NCBI GenBank assembly: GCA_028748945.1
Contig: JAQTOL010000190.1
Location: 1 to 6,447, forward strand
Direction of reading: 5' to 3'
Length of the DNA: 6,447 nt
DNA from: Paludibacter sp.
GTDB taxonomy: Bacteria > Bacteroidota > Bacteroidia > Bacteroidales > Paludibacteraceae
Positions 5,555 to 6,447 of the stretch are shown in pieces. The notes under the pieces were generated by a model. That model did no database searches and was not told the origin of the DNA. It was given only the letters and a program-made list of their open reading frames with translations. Every line of letters starts with the position of its first letter. Position 1 is the first letter of the stretch. The position numbers were made by a program, and so were the translations under genes.

Positions 5555-6447
5555 ATGAAAATTAAAACAATGCTTATGGCACTAGCCGTTCTAGCCACGT
5601 CGTGTGCTACTAAAAATGATGAAACGCCTGTTATAGGTAAACAAAGTCCGAAAATAGTAAACGGCCGTATGACACCGGAAATTCTTTGGTCATTCGGACG
5701 TATAGCCGGCGTACAAGCTTCGGCTGATGGAAAGAAAATATTATACAGTGTGTCGTATTACAGCGTGGCTGAGAATAAAGGAAATTCTGAGCTTTTCGTG
5801 ATGAATGCCGATGGTTCTGACAAAAAACAAATTACTCATACTGCCACCCGTGAAGCTGCAGCCAAATGGATGAAAGATGGGGAACACATTGCATTTCTGA
5901 GTTCCGAGACCGGAACAATGCAATTGTGGATGATGAAAGCCGATGGTACCGACCGCAAGCAGATTTCGGAACGTGCTGGCGGTATCAATGATTTTTTGTT
6001 TTCGCCCGATGAATCGAAATTACTCTTTATTGCCGATGTGAAATATGGTGAACGAACGGTTGATAAATATCCCGATCTTCCTAAAGCAAGTGGTGTGATC
6101 GTTACCGATTTGATGTATAAACATTGGGACGAATGGGTACAAACCGTTCCGCATCCATTTGTGGCTGATTTTAAAGATAATAAAATTGAAAATGAAATTG
6201 ATGTTTTAAAGGGCGAACCTTATGAAAGCCCTATGAAACCTTTCGGAGGAATCGAACAACTGGCCTGGAGTCCCGATGGGAAAACGATTGCGTACACTTG
6301 CCGGAAGAAAACCGGAAAAGAATATGCCCTTTCGACGAATTCGGATATTTATTTTTATAATCTGGAAACCGGAAAAACCGAAAATAAAACGGTTGGCATG
6401 ATGGGCTACGACCAGAATCCTGTCTTCTCCCCCGATGGAAAATGGAT
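5555..6447 (+). CDS. dpp5: S9 family dipeptidyl-peptidase 5-like lipoprotein, 3'-truncated
   Basis: The N-terminal 297 codons of a serine exopeptidase of the prolyl oligopeptidase clan (S9), closely resembling P. gingivalis DPP5, which removes dipeptides with hydrophobic or small penultimate residues from oligopeptides in the envelope. The family length is near 700, so the catalytic alpha/beta-hydrolase domain with Ser-Asp-His lies beyond the window. Visible is the beta-propeller with its repeat motifs: ASADGKKILYS (55-65), WMKDGEHIAFLS (105-116), FSPDESKLLFIAD (149-161), WSPDGKTIAYTCR (238-250) and FSPDGKW (291-297). Stretches such as TDLMYKHWDEWV (184-195) and ALSTNSDIY (258-266) are hallmarks recalled from DPP5. 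The signal peptide MKIKTMLMALAVLATSC ends in a relaxed lipobox with Cys17, so this one looks lipid-anchored. ATG 5498 is in frame but adds a long polar leader before the signal peptide, so 5555 is preferred. A consensus promoter lies 80 bases upstream. Confidence 0.93.
   Translation, partial: MKIKTMLMALAVLATSCATKNDETPVIGKQSPKIVNGRMTPEILWSFGRIAGVQASADGKKILYSVSYYSVAENKGNSELFVMNADGSDKKQITHTATREAAAKWMKDGEHIAFLSSETGTMQLWMMKADGTDRKQISERAGGINDFLFSPDESKLLFIADVKYGERTVDKYPDLPKASGVIVTDLMYKHWDEWVQTVPHPFVADFKDNKIENEIDVLKGEPYESPMKPFGGIEQLAWSPDGKTIAYTCRKKTGKEYALSTNSDIYFYNLETGKTENKTVGMMGYDQNPVFSPDGKW

Noticed and set aside
5741..5923. Minus-strand ORF of 60 codons
   Set aside because: It is antisense to the beta-propeller of the DPP5-like gene, which is firmly identified.

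Overview
The window looks like ordinary chromosomal DNA from a member of the Bacteroidota, most likely Bacteroidales. Three things point there. The DNA is AT-rich and its genes lack Shine-Dalgarno sequences. A promoter upstream of the last gene matches the Bacteroidota consensus (TTG, about 19 bases, TAnnTTTG). The proteins also fit: a long-type 6-phosphofructokinase with GGDGT and PKTIDND motifs, lipoprotein signal peptides ending in Ser-Cys, and an S9 peptidase very like Porphyromonas gingivalis dipeptidyl-peptidase 5. I cannot name the genus.

Layout. At 2-1138 (+) is the C-terminal 378 residues of an ATP-type 6-phosphofructokinase; its 5' end lies outside the window. A DUF302 protein follows at 1295-1684 (+) and ends in a strong intrinsic terminator (1739-1784). 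After that comes a 21-bp tandem repeat (1796-1832) and a small His-rich, basic lipoprotein gene (1873-2106, +). An AT-rich stretch of about 500 bases (2107-2615) has no convincing gene. It precedes an unrecognised Lys-rich protein (2616-3080, +) that carries a short motif three times at 55-57-residue spacing.

The middle is on the minus strand. A CoA-binding Rossmann protein lies at 3225-3683. Upstream of it is a 390-base gap holding a possible broken small ORF, a weak hairpin, and a perfect 18-bp inverted repeat (3970-4011). Then come an atypical NAD(P)-binding SDR (4074-4706) and a class I SAM-dependent methyltransferase (4776-5381). The last two are spaced like an operon read from 5381 down to 4074. 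Divergent from them, on the plus strand, the 5' part of a DPP5-like S9 peptidase lipoprotein gene starts at 5555 and runs off the window end.

The genes do not form one pathway. Glycolysis (PFK) and peptide breakdown in the cell envelope (DPP5) are housekeeping functions of a fermentative or proteolytic Bacteroidota cell, and the others are stand-alone accessory proteins. I found no mobile element, CRISPR array, tRNA, rRNA or defence system. The most unusual items are the three-fold motif in the 2616-3080 protein, the 21-bp tandem repeat before the lipoprotein gene, and the long palindrome at 3970-4011.
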